Below, one piece after another: positions 25,578 through 34,011 of a DNA stretch of 64,000 nt. The translations under genes and the position numbers were made by a program. Each line of letters opens with the position of its first letter. The stretch's first letter is position 1. This DNA comes from Tectiglobus sp965247245 (lineage in GTDB: Bacteria > Pseudomonadota > Alphaproteobacteria > Rhizobiales > Hyphomicrobiaceae): NCBI GenBank assembly GCA_965247245.1, contig CBDFGV010000002.1:1-64000 (forward strand), in the 5' to 3' direction. The notes beneath the pieces are model-generated. The model did not search any database. It saw only the letters and a list, made by a program, of their open reading frames with translations, and was not told the origin of the DNA.

Positions 25578-27242
25578 ATGGCCGTGAACACCATTACGGG
25601 CCGCTCGGCCTTCTTGGCATTGCTCAAGGATGAAGGCATCACGCACCTCTTCGGCAATCCAGGCACGACCGAACTCCCCGTGATGGACGCGCTCAAAGAT
25701 CATAAAGACCTGACTTATGTACTTGGTCTGCAGGAATCCATCGTCGTCTATATGGCCGATGGATACTCGCGAGCGTCCGGTGAACTGGTTGCCTGCAACG
25801 TGCACGTGGCACCGGGACTCGGCAACGCGATGGGCGCGCTTTACGGTGCCAAATTCGCTGGCACACCGATGATCCTGACTGCTGGCCAGCAGGAACTCGG
25901 GCACGGACTGACAGAACCACTGCTTTATGATCCTCTGGTCCCGATCGCCGAATCGATGGTGAAATGGGCAGTAGAGGTTCCACGCCTGGAAGACCTGCCT
26001 CGGATTGTTCGGCGCGCCGCCAAGGTCGCGACTACACCGCCGACCGGGCCCGTCTTCATCTCGCTTCCTGGAGATATTCTTAATCGCGAAGGTGGCATCG
26101 ATCTCAGCACTTCGACGCGCATAGATACCCGCGTGCGCCCGGCTGACGACACGCTGAAAGCACTTGCCGAGCGCATGCTCAAAGCAAAGAACCCGGTGAT
26201 CATACCTGGTGATGAAATCGTCAAGAGCGATGCCCTGGAGATCGCGGCCAAATTCGCCGAAACACTTGGCGCACCAGTGTATCAGCAAAGCGTACCGTAC
26301 GGCGCGCACTTCCTATCCGAACACGCTTGTTACATGGGCGGACTGTCGCGCGATCAAAAACAGGTTCGCGGTGTACTTGATGACTATGACTTGATGATTG
26401 TCCTCGGCGCTGACCCCATCCGCATGTCAGTTTGGAGCGAGGTCGACCCGATGCCGGAACACCTGCCGGTGATCCACATTGGGCTCGTTGATTGGGACAT
26501 CGCCAAGAATTACGGCGTGGAGCTCGGTATCAAGGCTGACGTCGGCGCAACGCTCGATGCCCTCGTTCCAGTGCTTCAGGACGTCGGCGGCGAACAATTG
26601 GCGTCCCGGGCAAAGGCAGCAGTTGCCGGATTCCAGGAGAAGAACTGGTCTGCGAAGCGAAAGGGTCTTGCGGCAAAGATTGCCGAGCAGTCGTCCGCAA
26701 ACCCGATTAATCCTGACTGGCTCTGCCTGTCTGTCGCGGAGACGCTCCCCGATGATGGTGTGATGGTCAACGAAGGCCTCACATCAAGTCGCTATCTCAA
26801 TGATCTCGTACCTTATCGTGATCGCTATGGCTTCCACGGTCTTGCAGCCGGTGGTATCGGCTGGGGCGTCGCGGCCGCCGTCGGTGTCGCCATGGCGCAG
26901 GCACCGCGCCGTGTCTGTTGTTTCTCCGGCGATGGCAGCGCGATGTACTCAATTCAGGCTCTCTGGTCAGCGGCCAACCAGAAGCTGCCCATTACATACG
27001 TCATTGCGAACAACGGCGGCTACCGCATCCTCAAGCAGCGGCTGTTGGCCTTCCATGGCAATGACCACTACGTCGGGATGGACATCGAGAACCCAGCCAT
27101 TGATTTCTGCGAGCTCGCGAGTTCTCTCGGCATGCGGGCAAGGCGCATTGTTGATCCGGCTGAGTTACGACCGGCTTTGGAAGAGTCCTATAAAGCAGAT
27201 GGACCGACGCTGCTCGATGTCATGACAGACGGTACTGTTTGA
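25578..27242 (+). CDS. Thiamine-diphosphate enzyme, benzoylformate-decarboxylase-like
   Basis: A 554-residue ThDP enzyme of the POX/decarboxylase superfamily. The start is at 25578 (MAVNTITGRSAF) with GAGGGA upstream. Seen are LFGNPGTTELP, cofactor-activating Glu53 in GLQESIV, His76 in NVHVAPGLGNAMGAL, a central domain, and the C-terminal ThDP motif GDGSAMYSIQALWSAANQ...IANN. Overall layout resembles benzoylformate decarboxylase. Two of that enzyme's residues differ: the Ser26 position is Thr30, and the region that should carry His281 reads DPIRMSVWSEVDP, without His. It may therefore act on another 2-oxo acid or carry out a ligation. It lies downstream of the TRAP genes, so the imported compound may feed it. 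Confidence 0.85.
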   Translation: MAVNTITGRSAFLALLKDEGITHLFGNPGTTELPVMDALKDHKDLTYVLGLQESIVVYMADGYSRASGELVACNVHVAPGLGNAMGALYGAKFAGTPMILTAGQQELGHGLTEPLLYDPLVPIAESMVKWAVEVPRLEDLPRIVRRAAKVATTPPTGPVFISLPGDILNREGGIDLSTSTRIDTRVRPADDTLKALAERMLKAKNPVIIPGDEIVKSDALEIAAKFAETLGAPVYQQSVPYGAHFLSEHACYMGGLSRDQKQVRGVLDDYDLMIVLGADPIRMSVWSEVDPMPEHLPVIHIGLVDWDIAKNYGVELGIKADVGATLDALVPVLQDVGGEQLASRAKAAVAGFQEKNWSAKRKGLAAKIAEQSSANPINPDWLCLSVAETLPDDGVMVNEGLTSSRYLNDLVPYRDRYGFHGLAAGGIGWGVAAAVGVAMAQAPRRVCCFSGDGSAMYSIQALWSAANQKLPITYVIANNGGYRILKQRLLAFHGNDHYVGMDIENPAIDFCELASSLGMRARRIVDPAELRPALEESYKADGPTLLDVMTDGTV

Positions 27243-27298
27243 TCGAACAGCGCTCGAGTCGGTTGCTTGGGGATCAGCGTAGTTCGATCGAGTGAAAC

Positions 27299-27340
27299 AA
27301 GGATGTGGGCACACGCTGGATTTTCAGCTGCCACATCCTT
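27299..27340 (+). terminator. Possible terminator hairpin after the ThDP enzyme gene
   Basis: AAGGATGTGG at 27299-27308 pairs perfectly with CCACATCCTT at 27331-27340. The 22-base loop itself contains CTGG/CAGC complementarity. It sits 57 bp after the stop codon. The following T content is low, so it may be an mRNA-end hairpin rather than a classical intrinsic terminator. Confidence 0.45.
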
Positions 27341-27468
27341 CCTCTGATATCTCTCATCACACATAAGCTTGCGACGGCCCGCGCCCTATGCGGGTGATTT
27401 GGCATTGGATACCCTCAGCACAAACTTCAATTCGATCACAATCATTGATCTAAGGAAGGTGACACGTA

Positions 27469-28536
27469 TTGAGCGACTCTTCGGACAGTATAGTTGTTGA
27501 TACGACAAAGCGCATTTTTAGTGATCTTTGCGATCCGCAAACCGTGAACGCTGCGCATGACGATGCTTGGAAGAGTAAATTGTGGGCTGCTCTTGAAGAG
27601 AATGGCCTGACGCTGACTTGGATTCCAGAAGACCGTGGCGGTGTTGGTGCCAGCATGGCGGATGGTTTCGACGTTATTCGCGTGGCTGGACAGTACGCAG
27701 AACCGGTCGCGCTAAGTGAAACGCTGTTGGCCGGTTGGCTGCTCGCTCGGGCCGGACAGCAAATCGAAGCGAATGGACCGGTGACAGTAGCTCCAATGCG
27801 CTACGATGAAACGATCTCATTGCGTGATGGGAAGCTGTCTGGTTCCGCACGTGCCGTAGCCTACGCGAAAGACGCCACGCACATTGCAGTCTTTGCCCAG
27901 AACGATGATGGCAATTCTATTGCGATGGTATCGCCTAGCAGTTGCAAGCTTGCTGATCGCGGGACCGACATGGGTGGCGAACGTTACGATGTCGACTTTA
28001 ATGACGTTGCACCGGATCACGTCTATGAGCTGCCGGGCTGGCTCACACGCGATACATTCAATTGGTTGGGCGCGGCCGTTCGCGCGTCTCAGATGACTGG
28101 AGCGTTGGAGACTATCCTGGCGGTCTCGACGCAGTATGCGCAAGAACGTGAAGCGTTTGGCCGGACCATTTCGAAGTTCCAAGCCGTCCAACACAATCTT
28201 GCGGAACTTGGCGGAGAAGTTGCGGCGGCCTTAGCAGCATCTGGCTCAGCCGCCGATACAGTTGATAAAGAATCTGACAACCACGACGCGCTCTTCTTGG
28301 AAATCGCCAGCGCCAAGATCAGGATCGGCGAGGCCGTCAACCGCGGCGCAACGATCGCGCATCAGGTGCATGGTGCGATTGGCTATACGGGCGAACACAT
28401 CCTTCAGCGATTCACACGACGGATGTGGGGATGGCGCGACGATTTCGGAAACGAGTCACAGTGGGCCGTCGAACTTGGAAACATGGTTGCGCGAGAAGGT
28501 GCCGACGAACTTTGGCCAAAACTCGCAACTCGGTGA
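27469..28536 (+). CDS. Acyl-CoA dehydrogenase, non-catalytic-type partner subunit
   Basis: A 355-residue acyl-CoA dehydrogenase-fold protein with a TTG start at 27469 (GGAAGGTG upstream). It has an N-terminal helical domain (LWAALEENGLTLTWIPEDRGGVG), a short middle domain and the C-terminal helical domain (YAQEREAFGRTISKFQAVQHNLAELG; IAHQVHGAIGYTGEHILQRFTRRMWGWRDDFG). I see no glutamate at either usual catalytic position: no YER-type element before AAVRASQMTG, and no GGT-E motif at the end. It lies 39 bp before a second dehydrogenase that does have one. Such unequal pairs form alpha2beta2 enzymes in steroid and dicarboxylate degradation, so this is probably a structural/FAD-sharing subunit. 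Confidence 0.85.
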   Translation: MSDSSDSIVVDTTKRIFSDLCDPQTVNAAHDDAWKSKLWAALEENGLTLTWIPEDRGGVGASMADGFDVIRVAGQYAEPVALSETLLAGWLLARAGQQIEANGPVTVAPMRYDETISLRDGKLSGSARAVAYAKDATHIAVFAQNDDGNSIAMVSPSSCKLADRGTDMGGERYDVDFNDVAPDHVYELPGWLTRDTFNWLGAAVRASQMTGALETILAVSTQYAQEREAFGRTISKFQAVQHNLAELGGEVAAALAASGSAADTVDKESDNHDALFLEIASAKIRIGEAVNRGATIAHQVHGAIGYTGEHILQRFTRRMWGWRDDFGNESQWAVELGNMVAREGADELWPKLATR

Positions 28537-28575
28537 AACGTAACTAGCCCTTGAACACGTTTGAAAGGCTACGAA

Positions 28576-29736
28576 ATGCAAACGGCAATTCAGTTTGATG
28601 CTCTGAGACTGCCTCCGGAAACCATGAAGCTGCGCGAGGAAGTCCGCGAATTTATCGCTGACGAAATTGCGAATGGAACAATCAATCCATCTGCAGGCCT
28701 CCGGACCGAAACGTTCAACCGGGAGTTTTCGAAACGCGTTGGCGCCAAAGGCTGGATCGGAATGACCTGGCCGAAGCAGTACGGCGGGCAAGAGCGCTCA
28801 TTCCTCGACCGCTATGTCGTTACCGAGGAGATGCGCGTTGTCACGGCTCCAACCTGGGCCCATTTCGTAGCAGATCGGCAGAGCGGACCGGTTATCCTCA
28901 AGTACGGTGATGAAGAACTGAAGTCGACCATCCTTCCCGGTATTTGCAAGGGTGAACTCGCATTTTGCATTGGCATGAGCGAACCCGGATCAGGCTCCGA
29001 CCTATTCGCTGCATCTGCGCGTGCCGACAAAACCGACAGTGGTTGGGCACTCAACGGTACGAAGGTGTGGACGTCGAATGCGCATCAGGCGGATTACATG
29101 ATCGGCCTGTTCCGGACATCTCCGCCGACCAAAGAAAACCGTCGTCACGGGCTGACACAGTTTCTCATCAACATGAAATGGCCCGGTATCAAGATCAATC
29201 CGATATTGCAGATGTCGGGACAGCATGACTTCAACGAAGTCGTATTTGAGGATGTCCAGGTTCCTGAGAACCACCTGCTTGGCGAAATTGATGGCGCGTG
29301 GAAACAGGCCACCAGTGAGCTTGCCTATGAGCGCAGCGGACCCGAGCGCTTTATGGAAACTCTCTATGTTCTAATCTCGCTGATTAAGACCGTCGGCGAC
29401 AAACCTGATGCGCGCGAAGCGGAAGGTATTGGCCGCATGGTAGCGCAACTCCATACCCTGCGCCGCATGTCGGTATCCGTTGCCGGCATGTTGGAAGCCG
29501 GCAAGGAACCCGTTCTTGAAGCCTCCATCGTAAAGGATGTCGGCACACTGTGGGAACAAGAGCTGCCATCCAGGGCGCGCGATCTCGCGGCATTTTCAAA
29601 GCCTCGCCCGGGCAACGAGGCCGACTTTGAAGATATTATGGAGTTTGCGACGCTCGTCGCACCGAAGTTCACAATTCAAGGCGGTACAACGGAAGTCCTG
29701 CGCGGAATTATTGCCCGCGGCTTAGGCCTTAGATAA
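28576..29736 (+). CDS. Acyl-CoA dehydrogenase, catalytic-type subunit
   Basis: A 386-residue flavoprotein that introduces the alpha-beta double bond into an acyl-CoA. The start is the ATG at 28576, with GAAAGG upstream. Blocks are WIGMTWPKQYGGQERSFLDRYVVTEEM, FCIGMSEPGSGSDLFA (FAD/substrate-binding), WALNGTKVWTSNAHQADYM and the C-terminal FTIQGGTTEVLRGIIAR. Glycine replaces the MCAD-type catalytic glutamate at the end, but SELAYERSGPER carries a Glu where long-chain and isovaleryl enzymes have theirs. Forms a pair with the preceding dehydrogenase and is followed after 26 bp by a CoA ligase gene. The substrate cannot be assigned. Confidence 0.9.
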   Translation: MQTAIQFDALRLPPETMKLREEVREFIADEIANGTINPSAGLRTETFNREFSKRVGAKGWIGMTWPKQYGGQERSFLDRYVVTEEMRVVTAPTWAHFVADRQSGPVILKYGDEELKSTILPGICKGELAFCIGMSEPGSGSDLFAASARADKTDSGWALNGTKVWTSNAHQADYMIGLFRTSPPTKENRRHGLTQFLINMKWPGIKINPILQMSGQHDFNEVVFEDVQVPENHLLGEIDGAWKQATSELAYERSGPERFMETLYVLISLIKTVGDKPDAREAEGIGRMVAQLHTLRRMSVSVAGMLEAGKEPVLEASIVKDVGTLWEQELPSRARDLAAFSKPRPGNEADFEDIMEFATLVAPKFTIQGGTTEVLRGIIARGLGLR

Positions 29737-29762
29737 CGCACCTTTTCGGCATCCGGGAGGGC

Positions 29763-31889
29763 ATGTTGCCGGACATTGGAAAACTTCTCTGGCCAAGTGC
29801 GGTTGCTGTGATCGGTGCGTCACCGAACGAGCAATCGCTACGCGGCATGATCATGTCCGTCCTCATAAATCAGCCGTTCTCGGGGAACATTTATCCGGTC
29901 AACGCCAGCCATCAAGAGGTTCAGGGCCGTCAGGCATTCGCGACCATCAACGACGTCCCTGAGCAGGTTGATCTCGCGGTCCTCATCATTCCAGCCGAGT
30001 TCATCGTTGACGAACTGGAGAGGTGCGGACAGGCGGGCGTTAAGGCGGCCGCAATCATTACATCCGGATTTGCAGAGCAAGCTGATGACGCAACAGTTGA
30101 GATGCAGCGCCGCCTGAGCGAGATCATAGAGCGCTATGACATGGCCGTGCTCGGCCCCAATGCCCAGGGCTACGCGAACTTTGCAGCCGCGCTTTGCCCG
30201 ACGTTTAGTCCGGCACTACGCAACCCGAAACTGTCTCTGATCCCGGAGTGGCACACCGAGGGGGGCCGCGTCGCAGCGATTGCGCAGAGCGGGGCACTGG
30301 GCTTTTCGTTCTACGATCGCGGGCGTATGCGCGAGTTACCGTTTCGATATGTCGTCACAACCGGCAACGAGGCGGGCCTGCATGCCTTTGACCTCGTTGA
30401 TTACATGTTGGACGAAGGCCAGACCGACGTCTTTATCCTGTTTCTGGAGGACATTCGTGACACGCAGGTCTTCCGACGCGTGGCGGAGAAGGCATTGTTG
30501 CAGGGCAAGCCGATTATTGCGGCCAAGGTTGGTGCCTCTGAAGCGGGGCAGCTTTCAGCCGCGTCACACACAGGAGCATTGGCCGGATCTCATCGGATCA
30601 ACCAGGCCATGTTCGATCATTACGGGATTATCACGGCCCGTGATCAGGATGAAATGATCGATCTGGCGTCTGCGTTCCTGGTCAATCGCAAGCGGCTACC
30701 CAAGGGCAATCGGATTGGGATCAGCTCGGGAACGGGCGGCGGTGCGGGCTGGCTGTCTGACGCATGCCACGCCAATGGCCTTGATGTTCCGGAACTCGAT
30801 CCGGCAACACGTGCCAAGATCGATGAAGTGCTGCCACCCTATGGATCATCGCGCAATCCAGTTGACGGCACAGCACAGGCAATTCGGGAAGTCGGCTACG
30901 CGCGATTGGTGAGCATGGTTGGCGAGAGCGATCGTATCGATGCTCTGGCGATGATTACGTCGGCCGTCGCCGAAGAAGCTTACTATCGGGAGAAGGAGAA
31001 CTTCTTCAAGGTCGGCCAGACTTCTGCGAAGCCGATTGTTGCCTGGACATATACCTGGCCGAAACAGGAGACTGCGGCGCTGTTTGCTGCAGCCGGCTAC
31101 CCCTTGATGAGCAACTTGAGCAATGCCGCGCTGGCGCTTTCCGCGATGCTCAGATATGGCGAACGCAAAGCAAGCTTCTGCAAACCGCTTGATTGCGAGG
31201 TCGTGAGCCCTCCGAGCGACGCAAGCTCGCTCACAGAATTTGAAGCGAAGCAACTCCTCGCGCCTCATGGTATCGGACGAAGTCGCGGACAATTGGTGAC
31301 TTCACGAGAAGACGCCGTCGAGGCAGCAGCAGGTTTTGATGGAGATGCGGTCCTTAAGATCCAGTCCGCCGATATTCTCCACAAGAGCGAGGCGGGCGGA
31401 ATTGCACTCAACCTGAGCTCTGCGAGCGAGATTGCAGCTGCCTACGATCGGATCATTGAGGCAGCTACGTTCCACCATCCAGATGCGAGCATCGCCGGCG
31501 TGCTGGTCGAGCCAATGGTGCCGCCGGGACAAGAGATGATTGTCGGCGTGATCCGCGACGCAGCGTTCGGGCCGATGATGATGGTCGGCATGGGCGGGAT
31601 TTTTGCAGAGATCCTCGACGACGTGGTCTTCTTCCCTCCGATCGGGGACCTCAACGCCGCCAAGCAGCAAATCCAAAAACTCAAAGGATCAGCTATTCTG
31701 GATGGTGCGCGAGGCCGCCCCCCGGCAGACGTTGACGCCCTGGCCGAGACAATCGTGGCTCTTTCTCGATTTGTCGCCAACGAAGGCGCAAGCATCTCTG
31801 AAATTGACCTCAATCCCGTCCTAGTGCACGAACAAGGTAAAGGCGTATCGGTTGTCGATGCGCTCATCACGAATCTGAAACCGCAATAA
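29763..31889 (+). CDS. NDP-forming acyl-CoA synthetase (fused alpha-beta, ACD superfamily)
   Basis: A 708-residue ligase that activates a carboxylic acid to its CoA thioester through a phospho-enzyme. Domain order: CoA-binding Rossmann (LLWPSAVAVIGASPNEQS; residues 5-130), succinyl-CoA-ligase-like (AAIAQSGALGFSF near 170; AASHTGALAGSHRI near 270, whose His is the phosphorylated residue in the family) and a C-terminal ATP-grasp domain (FDGDAVLKIQSADILHKSEAGGIALNL; MIVGVIRDAAFGPMMMVGMGG; ISEIDLNPVLVH). GGGAGG directly precedes the ATG. It sits between the dehydrogenase pair and an enoyl-CoA hydratase, so it should supply the acyl-CoA for this cluster. A second member lies at 59542-61629. Confidence 0.9.
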   Translation: MLPDIGKLLWPSAVAVIGASPNEQSLRGMIMSVLINQPFSGNIYPVNASHQEVQGRQAFATINDVPEQVDLAVLIIPAEFIVDELERCGQAGVKAAAIITSGFAEQADDATVEMQRRLSEIIERYDMAVLGPNAQGYANFAAALCPTFSPALRNPKLSLIPEWHTEGGRVAAIAQSGALGFSFYDRGRMRELPFRYVVTTGNEAGLHAFDLVDYMLDEGQTDVFILFLEDIRDTQVFRRVAEKALLQGKPIIAAKVGASEAGQLSAASHTGALAGSHRINQAMFDHYGIITARDQDEMIDLASAFLVNRKRLPKGNRIGISSGTGGGAGWLSDACHANGLDVPELDPATRAKIDEVLPPYGSSRNPVDGTAQAIREVGYARLVSMVGESDRIDALAMITSAVAEEAYYREKENFFKVGQTSAKPIVAWTYTWPKQETAALFAAAGYPLMSNLSNAALALSAMLRYGERKASFCKPLDCEVVSPPSDASSLTEFEAKQLLAPHGIGRSRGQLVTSREDAVEAAAGFDGDAVLKIQSADILHKSEAGGIALNLSSASEIAAAYDRIIEAATFHHPDASIAGVLVEPMVPPGQEMIVGVIRDAAFGPMMMVGMGGIFAEILDDVVFFPPIGDLNAAKQQIQKLKGSAILDGARGRPPADVDALAETIVALSRFVANEGASISEIDLNPVLVHEQGKGVSVVDALITNLKPQ

Positions 31890-31903
31890 AGCGAGGAACC
31901 ATC

Positions 31904-32701
31904 ATGGCTGACACACCAGACCTTGGCACAAGCTTGAAGGATTTCGTCGCGACCGTGGAAATCCAACGGCCACCGCATAACTTCTTTGACTATCACCTGA
32001 TTCAACAATTGGCTGATACGTTTGAGGAGTTGGACAAGGACGAGAACTGCCGGGCGATTTTGCTCTGCGCACAAGGGAAATCGTTCTGCGCCGGTGCCAA
32101 CTTTGGAGACGGTAGTAGTATTAGCTCCGACGGCAGCGCACAAAATGCGCCGAACAGTGGCGCCGCCGGACATCTCTATATGGAAGCCGTCCGCTTGTTT
32201 GCCTGCAAAAAGCCAGTTGTCGGCGCGATCCAAGGTGCAGCCATTGGCGGTGGGTTTGGCTTGTCCCTGGTTCCAGACTTCCGTGTCGGTTGTTCGGAGT
32301 CTCGCTTTGCTGCCAACTTCACACGGCTGGGCTTTCACCCCGGATTCGGTTTGACGGCAACACTTCCGCGCCTGATCGGTGAGACCAAGGCCGCCATGAT
32401 GTTTTACACATCACGACGCATCAAAGGCGAAGAAGCGTTGGCAATGGGCTTGCTCGACCAACTTGTTCCGCTTGAGAATGTTCGTGAAGCCGCGTGGGAC
32501 CTGGCCCGCGAAATTGCCATCAACGCGCCACTCGCTCTGCTTTCAACCCGGGCCACAATGCGCGGTGATCTCGCCGAACTCGTTCGTAAGGCGACCGATC
32601 ATGAGTTGCAGGAGCAGACATGGTTGCGGAAAACTGAAGACTTCCGCGAAGGTGTTGCGGCAACGTCCGACCGGCGCATCCCGAACTTCGCTGGCCGATG
32701 A
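31904..32701 (+). CDS. Enoyl-CoA hydratase/isomerase family protein
   Basis: A 265-residue crotonase. It has AILLCAQGKSFCAGANF (first oxyanion-hole segment), KPVVGAIQGAAIGGGFGLSLVPDFRVG (second oxyanion hole) and FTRLGFHPGFGLTATLPRLIG, where hydratases usually carry catalytic glutamates. In this last block GFGLTATLPR replaces the common PE-GGT-LPR arrangement, so the exact chemistry (hydratase, isomerase or thioesterase) is open. It begins 14 bp after the ligase stop and overlaps the MFS gene by 4 bp. Confidence 0.88.
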   Translation: MADTPDLGTSLKDFVATVEIQRPPHNFFDYHLIQQLADTFEELDKDENCRAILLCAQGKSFCAGANFGDGSSISSDGSAQNAPNSGAAGHLYMEAVRLFACKKPVVGAIQGAAIGGGFGLSLVPDFRVGCSESRFAANFTRLGFHPGFGLTATLPRLIGETKAAMMFYTSRRIKGEEALAMGLLDQLVPLENVREAAWDLAREIAINAPLALLSTRATMRGDLAELVRKATDHELQEQTWLRKTEDFREGVAATSDRRIPNFAGR

Positions 32702-33945
32702 CGGTATCGGCGGCGCCGGCTCCTCCTACAACAAACCGTCCACTCGCGACTCTGGCCGGCGCTTTCGCCGCCCAGTGGATCACTGGATTTGGCTTCGTCA
32801 CATTCACACTGCTTGCTCCTTTCCTCGCAATTGAAACCGGGCTGAAGGCAAGCGATTTCGGTCTGAGCGTCACGTTCTTCTTTATCGGCACAGCGCTTTC
32901 GAGCCCAATGAGCGGGGCTATGGTTCGTCGCATTGGAAGCGTTGCCACCCTGGTTACAGCCATGAGCTTCATGGCATGCGTCTATCTCGTGTGCCTGTTC
33001 GGCACATGGTGGTCGGTTATGCTGGCATCGCTGCTGTTTGGCCTCGGCTATGGCCCCCAGGGCCCGGTTGGCATGACGCTGGTCACGCAGCACACGCCCG
33101 CAACAAGGCGCGGCTTGTTCCTGTCACTGCGGCAGGCGGCGCAGCCCTTTGCAGCCGTGATTTCAGGCAGGATCCTGCCACCGATGATGGCCCTCGTGGG
33201 CTGGCAGTCCGGTGTGATTGCGACGTCCACCATGCTGGCTTTGGGCGCGCTAATGGTGATTGCTGCTTTTCCTCTCTTCCGGGTCCAACAATGGCGTGCG
33301 CCTGCTGCCAAGCCGCAACGTAAGACCATGTCTCGGTACTTGACGTCAGTTGTCACCTACTTCGCGATTCCGCGCGGGCTGAGATTACTCTTTGGCGCCG
33401 GCTTAGTTCTAGCCATCTCGCAGATGGCAATGATGATCTACGCGTACCTTTTTCTCATTGAAGTCGTGAAGCTCACGCCAATCCAGGCTGGCATCTTCGT
33501 CTCCAACCAGCAGCTTGCAGGCATGATTGGACGCCCCATTTTCGGTTGGTTCTGTGATGCTTCCGGGCGCTCGATGCAGGTGCTTGGTTTTATCTCTCTG
33601 ACGACCATTCTGACAATCGTCGGCCTCAGCTATGCAGCCCCTGGCATGCCAGGGTGGCAGCTTTTCATCCTGGCGATTGCCACTGGAATAGCAGGGCAAA
33701 CCTGGAATTCAGTGTTCACAACCGCCATGAGTTACCGTGTGCCGCCGCAGCAATTGACCGAATACAACGGGCGGGCATTCTCGTTTCTGTCGTTCGGTTG
33801 GATGGCGACACCGTTGTTGTTTTGGATATTGATCAACGTCTCGGGTGGATACGAGTTGCCCTTCTTCATTGTTCTGGTCGCCAATGCTTTTGCTGTCGTG
33901 GCCCTGTTCATGTTTGGTGGACCGCCAGATCGCAAGTTTAACTGA
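32698..33945 (+). CDS. Major facilitator superfamily transporter
   Basis: A 415-residue polytopic membrane protein with about twelve hydrophobic segments (for example AAQWITGFGFVTFTLLAPFLA, VSFFFIGTALSS, LASLLFGLGYGP, LVLAISQMAMMIYAYLFLI, LFILAIATGIAGQTW). The loop between helices 2 and 3 has SGAMVRRIGSVATL, the MFS motif A position. It starts inside the stop of the hydratase gene (ATGA), so it belongs to the operon and probably imports the acid that the ligase activates. Convergent with the amidase gene, 66 bp apart. Confidence 0.88.
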   Translation: MTVSAAPAPPTTNRPLATLAGAFAAQWITGFGFVTFTLLAPFLAIETGLKASDFGLSVTFFFIGTALSSPMSGAMVRRIGSVATLVTAMSFMACVYLVCLFGTWWSVMLASLLFGLGYGPQGPVGMTLVTQHTPATRRGLFLSLRQAAQPFAAVISGRILPPMMALVGWQSGVIATSTMLALGALMVIAAFPLFRVQQWRAPAAKPQRKTMSRYLTSVVTYFAIPRGLRLLFGAGLVLAISQMAMMIYAYLFLIEVVKLTPIQAGIFVSNQQLAGMIGRPIFGWFCDASGRSMQVLGFISLTTILTIVGLSYAAPGMPGWQLFILAIATGIAGQTWNSVFTTAMSYRVPPQQLTEYNGRAFSFLSFGWMATPLLFWILINVSGGYELPFFIVLVANAFAVVALFMFGGPPDRKFN

Positions 33946-34011
33946 CCGCGACAGGTCTCTTGTGCGATCATCATTGTAAGCCTTGGTCGTTGTCCCCTGA
34001 TAAGGCACGCC

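Noticed and set aside
27469..29736. DmdC-type methylmercaptopropionyl-CoA dehydrogenase for the DMSP pathway
   Set aside because: DmdC is about 600 residues; both dehydrogenases here are under 390 and the cluster is 14 kb from the DmdA-like gene.
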